Of a stretch of 20,000 nucleotides of DNA, positions 17,109 to 20,000 are shown piece after piece. Within the stretch, counting starts at the first letter, position 1; the number at the start of each line of letters is the position of its first letter. Location: NCBI GenBank assembly GCA_018398765.1, contig JAHBMJ010000532.1, forward strand, positions 25,001 through 45,000. Direction: 5' to 3'. The notes under the pieces were generated by a model. That model saw only the letters and a program-made list of their open reading frames with translations. It was not told the DNA's origin and searched no databases. A program made the translations under genes and the position numbers. The stretch is from Chromera velia (taxonomy: Eukaryota; Sar; Chromeraceae).

Positions 17109-17786
17109 AAACTTGATCATATGTTACTTACAAATAATTTGATCGACAACTTCAATGACAAATCTCTGAATAAATCTTAGCAGTTTCTAATTCATTCTCA
17201 TTTGAAATTCAGGCAATAAATCAAGGATCCGGCAAGATTCCTGATTAGCCAGTGCATTGTTTCTTTCTTTGCGTGACTGTCTTCAACCCAACTGGCACGC
17301 CATCCGACTTTTCCTCACACTCCACACGGAGGGAGACTCGTCCTTCGTCAGCTCGCTGGTTGACAAAGAGATTAATCGATCATTTCTTGTCTGAGAAAAG
17401 AACTTAATGCTCGATCGATCGAGGGAATCAATCTGTTGCATGCAGAGAGAGAAATCGAAGGACAAACGTTGGGAGGGCCTCCATGAGCCTTGCACGAAGG
17501 CATGCAGACATACAACTCAGGCATACAAGCAGTCTCTGCACGAGCACAGAAACCAGACACACACAAAGAGACACAGAGAGAGAAAGACGATTTTGCCCTG
17601 CCCACCGCTTGGGAGGCGATCCCTGTCAGACATCCCCATCTCAAGAATCGCACTCACTCCACGAAAGCACACACGATCTCTCATGCATTCAGGCAGTCAT
17701 GCATGTTGGTAATGCCTGTGCCAAGAACCCATGCACATTCATTCAAAAGTGATCCCCCCCCCTGCACCACTCATTGATTTCCCTTC

Positions 17787-19088
17787 CTACTCTCCTTCTG
17801 GCGCCTTGCTCTTTCTCCCTTCCCACACATCCACCCCAGAGACCCCCCCAAGGTTCAAACCCCCAGAGACACCAGACTTGCCGTGGCCTACGAAAGAACT
17901 CTCCTCGACCGAAATTTCGGACAGAGCCCCGACTCTGGTATCAGCCACCCCATCCATGATGGGAGTGCCGTCCCCCCTGCCCCCAACCTCTCCTAGCATG
18001 GAAGATGCGGCTGGCTGTTGCGTCTCTCCGACCTCTCCATCTTCTCCTTCTTGAGGCATCGGGGGGAGGGCCTGAGACCTTCGTGTACCTCTCCTCCCCT
18101 TTGACCCTGAGAACAGGGACGCTCTCTTTCGGGGAGTGAACAATTCCATGACGGCAGTCTTTGTGTGTTTCCATTTTTCTTCGATCTTGGAAGAGGACAA
18201 CACTCTCTCCTCCAGCTCCCTCATTCTCTTCTGTCTGTCCTCCTCAATCTCCTTCTGTGTCTGTCCGAAATTCTGCTTTGCCTTCTTTCGGAGTTTGGCG
18301 ACCAACTCAGATTCTTTGTTTGGTCGGGGGGATGTGAGGGAAATGTATTCCGTGTCATCAACGAACACGTTACCCTTGTGCACGTCCTCACCGGCGGGTT
18401 TGGAGATAGTCACGTCGGGAGTTTCGGTACCTGTGAAGTAATGCTTGATTTTTTTGAAAATTCTCTGACGGGCAGACAAGGGCTGCTGCAACACCCTCTC
18501 GACAGCCACCACCTCCGCATTCACAAATGACGCACGCAAATCGGTCTTGCCCCCGTCTCCCCCCTTGGCCCCTGAGTCGACCGAAATATCCGAAAATTCG
18601 CTCCCCCTCTTCTCACTGCGGACTCTCTGCAGTGCTGCCTGGAGACGCGCGTCATCATCTGACTTTCCAGGCATCTTCAAACCTGGAACACCCTTCATGG
18701 GGGGGATTGCGGGGACTGGTTTCTTCTTCTGATTCTCTTCTATCTGTCTGAGTCTCTCTTTCAACTCCTCATTCTCATCCCTCAGCCGTCTGATGGCCTC
18801 CTGGTCCTCTTCTCTGAGTCTCCTGAGGGTCTCTGCCTCCTCGTCGGGGGCAGAGGAAACGCGGGAGCAGCGGCGAAGCTGGGAGAGATCCTCCTGCATC
18901 AAAGACAACCCCCCTGCCCGCATGCCAGGGGCCAGAATGGAGGAGCGACGCTGCCCCCCCAGATGCTCCCCTGGCCCCATATGGTTCTGCTCTTCCTTCA
19001 ACTCCTCATAGGCCTGTTTGAGCATGTCGTAGCGCTCCTGCATGAGTGCCTGAACCCTCTGGATCTCTTCCCGCTTCGACTCCTGCAA
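17787..19088 (-). CDS. Coiled-coil protein, terminal exon
   Basis: A 433-codon frame ends in TAG at 17787-17789. There is no ATG at its 5' end; it opens at a splice acceptor (GCAAG then TTGCAG, so the exon starts at 19088 or 19082, both in phase). Numbered from 19088: coiled coil 1-35 (KREEIQRVQALMQERYDMLK), Met/Ser linker 40-75, a strongly predicted charged coiled coil 82-123 (ETLRRLREEDQEAIRRLRDE), Pro-rich 124-140, a basic patch 206-220 (RQRIFKKIKHYFTG), charged helices 256-316, basic 319-341, and an acidic/Gly-rich tail. A motif (F/L)S(D/E)ISV(D/E) occurs at 165-171 and 389-395. It is probably a cytoskeletal or scaffold protein by architecture; I recognise no named family. Frame quality and lack of internal stops make this the best host gene here. 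Confidence 0.85.
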   Translation of the reverse strand: MQESKREEIQRVQALMQERYDMLKQAYEELKEEQNHMGPGEHLGGQRRSSILAPGMRAGGLSLMQEDLSQLRRCSRVSSAPDEEAETLRRLREEDQEAIRRLRDENEELKERLRQIEENQKKKPVPAIPPMKGVPGLKMPGKSDDDARLQAALQRVRSEKRGSEFSDISVDSGAKGGDGGKTDLRASFVNAEVVAVERVLQQPLSARQRIFKKIKHYFTGTETPDVTISKPAGEDVHKGNVFVDDTEYISLTSPRPNKESELVAKLRKKAKQNFGQTQKEIEEDRQKRMRELEERVLSSSKIEEKWKHTKTAVMELFTPRKRASLFSGSKGRRGTRRSQALPPMPQEGEDGEVGETQQPAASSMLGEVGGRGDGTPIMDGVADTRVGALSEISVEESSFVGHGKSGVSGGLNLGGVSGVDVWEGRKSKAPEGE

Positions 19089-19525
19089 CTTGCAGGCACA
19101 ACAGAACAGAACAACGCAGAGGGAGAGGGAAGAAGAGAAAAGGTGAAGGAGAGATCAGAGACTGGCACCGTGATCCGTCCACAGCAGCTAAATGAACACA
19201 GAAGAACAGGCTCCAAACTGAGACACCAGAAGCGAAGATTTGAACACAGTCAGAGATCGAGAAGTGACCGCGACAAGATTACAAAGCACGCACAGACGGA
19301 TAAGCACAGAGACAGAAAGGCAGACGACCAACAAAGTGACACCAGAGAGACAGGGATCACACGACAAAAATGGTAGACAGACATGATTACGAAAGAGAGA
19401 CTTGGGAACAGAGAGGGAGAAGGGATGCGGAAGGAAGAGGAGAGGAAGAGGCAAGCAAGAAAGGAAGATTGATGCTTTGTACTTCTAGCTAGAGTAAAAA
19501 AAAAAAAACCGACTGACTGACTGAC
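19083..19525 (-). other. Intron of the coiled-coil gene
   Basis: On the minus strand the donor GTCAGT (from 19525) follows the codon ACT, and the acceptor is TTGCAG (ending 19083) or GCAAG (ending 19089); both leave the frame unchanged. The length is 443 or 437 bp. The donor is the first of four GT sites in a GTCA repeat (19525 to about 19510), followed by a run of 12 T. The upstream frame reads on into the intron as hydrophobic, non-helical sequence, which is clearly unlike the exons. Confidence 0.75.
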
Positions 19526-20000
19526 AGTAGCGCTGTCGAGTTCCTTCTCGAGTTGTTCCACCCTCGCATGGAGCTGTCGGCTCTTGGCCATAGAGGAGGC
19601 CAGATCGACCTCGAGGAACCTGGGAGACTTCAGCATGGCTGTGCGGGGGGTGTCTGCTGAGAGTTCGTCACCCGAATCCTCCTCCTCACCCTCTTCCTTT
19701 GCCTTCTTGGCAGCGCGCAGGAATGCGCAGGTAGTCTCCAACTTGACCTTTGCCTGTCGGAGTATCTCAATCTTCTGTTGGAGTTTCTCGTTCTCTGCTC
19801 TCTGCTCCTCCAACTCCCGAACGAAAATTTTGGAAGCATCATCATTGGAGGCTCCCAGATTGGCTACGTCGGCCTGAAGAGTGCGGATCTGTTTGTCCTT
19901 TGCTGCTGCTTGGTTCATCATTTCCTCTTCGAGGTTGTAGTACTCCTGTTGGATCTCTTTTCGGGCTGCGGTCGCTTCCTCTGTCTCCCTCCTCAACCGC
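19526..20000 (-). CDS. Coiled-coil protein, upstream exon (5' end outside window)
   Basis: The frame is open to the window edge with no ATG near it, so the gene begins beyond 20000. About 158 residues: RRETEEATAARKEIQQEYYN, LEEEMMNQAAAKDKQIRTLQ (coiled coil), a short Asn/Ser break, ELEEQRAENEKLQQKIEILR (coiled coil), then an acidic stretch (EEGEEEDSGDEL), a Ser/Thr-Pro segment (DTPRTAMLKSPRF) that looks like a target for proline-directed kinases, and a final helix (QLHARVEQLEKELDSAT). The heptad pattern continues into the next exon (ESKREEIQRVQALMQERYDM), which supports the splice. This is consistent with a long rod-like protein with regulatory breaks. The function is not recognised. Confidence 0.85.

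Larger units (their letters stand above)
16013..17786. other. Intergenic, no gene
   Basis: AT-rich, especially 16850-17220. Includes (TTGA)n at about 16345-16397, a duplicated TATA-like block at 16410-16460, a pyrimidine tract at 16525-16582, and a perfect palindrome at 17089-17108. Frames at 17283-17777 on both strands are short and overlapping, with no domain. The 3' untranslated region of the minus-strand coiled-coil gene must lie in its right-hand part; no clear AATAAA was found near the stop. Confidence 0.5.

Noticed and set aside
17852-17862. GGTTCAAACCC, resembling a tRNA B box
   Set aside because: It has no matching A box or cloverleaf stems and lies in the coding exon of the minus-strand gene.

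Overview
The window looks like nuclear DNA of a eukaryote with a large, repeat-rich genome. Coding pieces are interrupted by GT-AG introns, long (CA)n, (GA)n, (CTGT)n and (TGCC/TGAC)n tracts fill much of the space, and there are no operons or bacterial-style gene packing. The look (long intergenic repeats, coiled-coil hypothetical proteins, an algal-type tyrosine recombinase transposon) reminds me of a chromerid or other alveolate alga such as Chromera. That is an impression only; no marker gene in the window fixes the taxon.

Layout. 1-335: (TGAG/TGAA)n and a purine-rich tract. 658-2760: four diverged tandem copies of a 0.5-0.67 kb repeat whose core pairs a C-rich arm with a G-rich arm. 3323-3484: a possible small inverted-repeat element. 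3774-5080: a broken Crypton-like tyrosine recombinase element with a core-binding-domain reading frame and a separate catalytic-domain fragment. 5868-8403: a compact LTR element (two 579-bp LTRs, primer-binding site, purine tract, 5-bp target duplication) with no recognisable gag or pol. 9450-10500 and 11765-12149: copies of a second repeat family built around CA and GA tracts. 10907-11224 (minus): a coding-like piece, perhaps an exon of a coiled-coil/BTB-type protein. 13533-13820 and 14678-15275: large microsatellite blocks. 15515-16012 (plus): a terminal-exon-like reading frame interrupted by one in-frame TAG. 17787-20000 (minus): the 3' part of a host gene for a long acidic/basic coiled-coil protein, with one clear intron; its 5' end lies outside the window.

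The genes do not form a pathway. Most of the window is mobile or repetitive DNA between sparse host exons. The most informative signals are the LTR pair, which differs almost only by transitions (about 39 of 41 differences, no gaps), the non-canonical LTR ends, the G-rich/C-rich hairpin carried by each unit of the tandem array, and a GTCA repeat that begins exactly at a splice donor of the coiled-coil gene.
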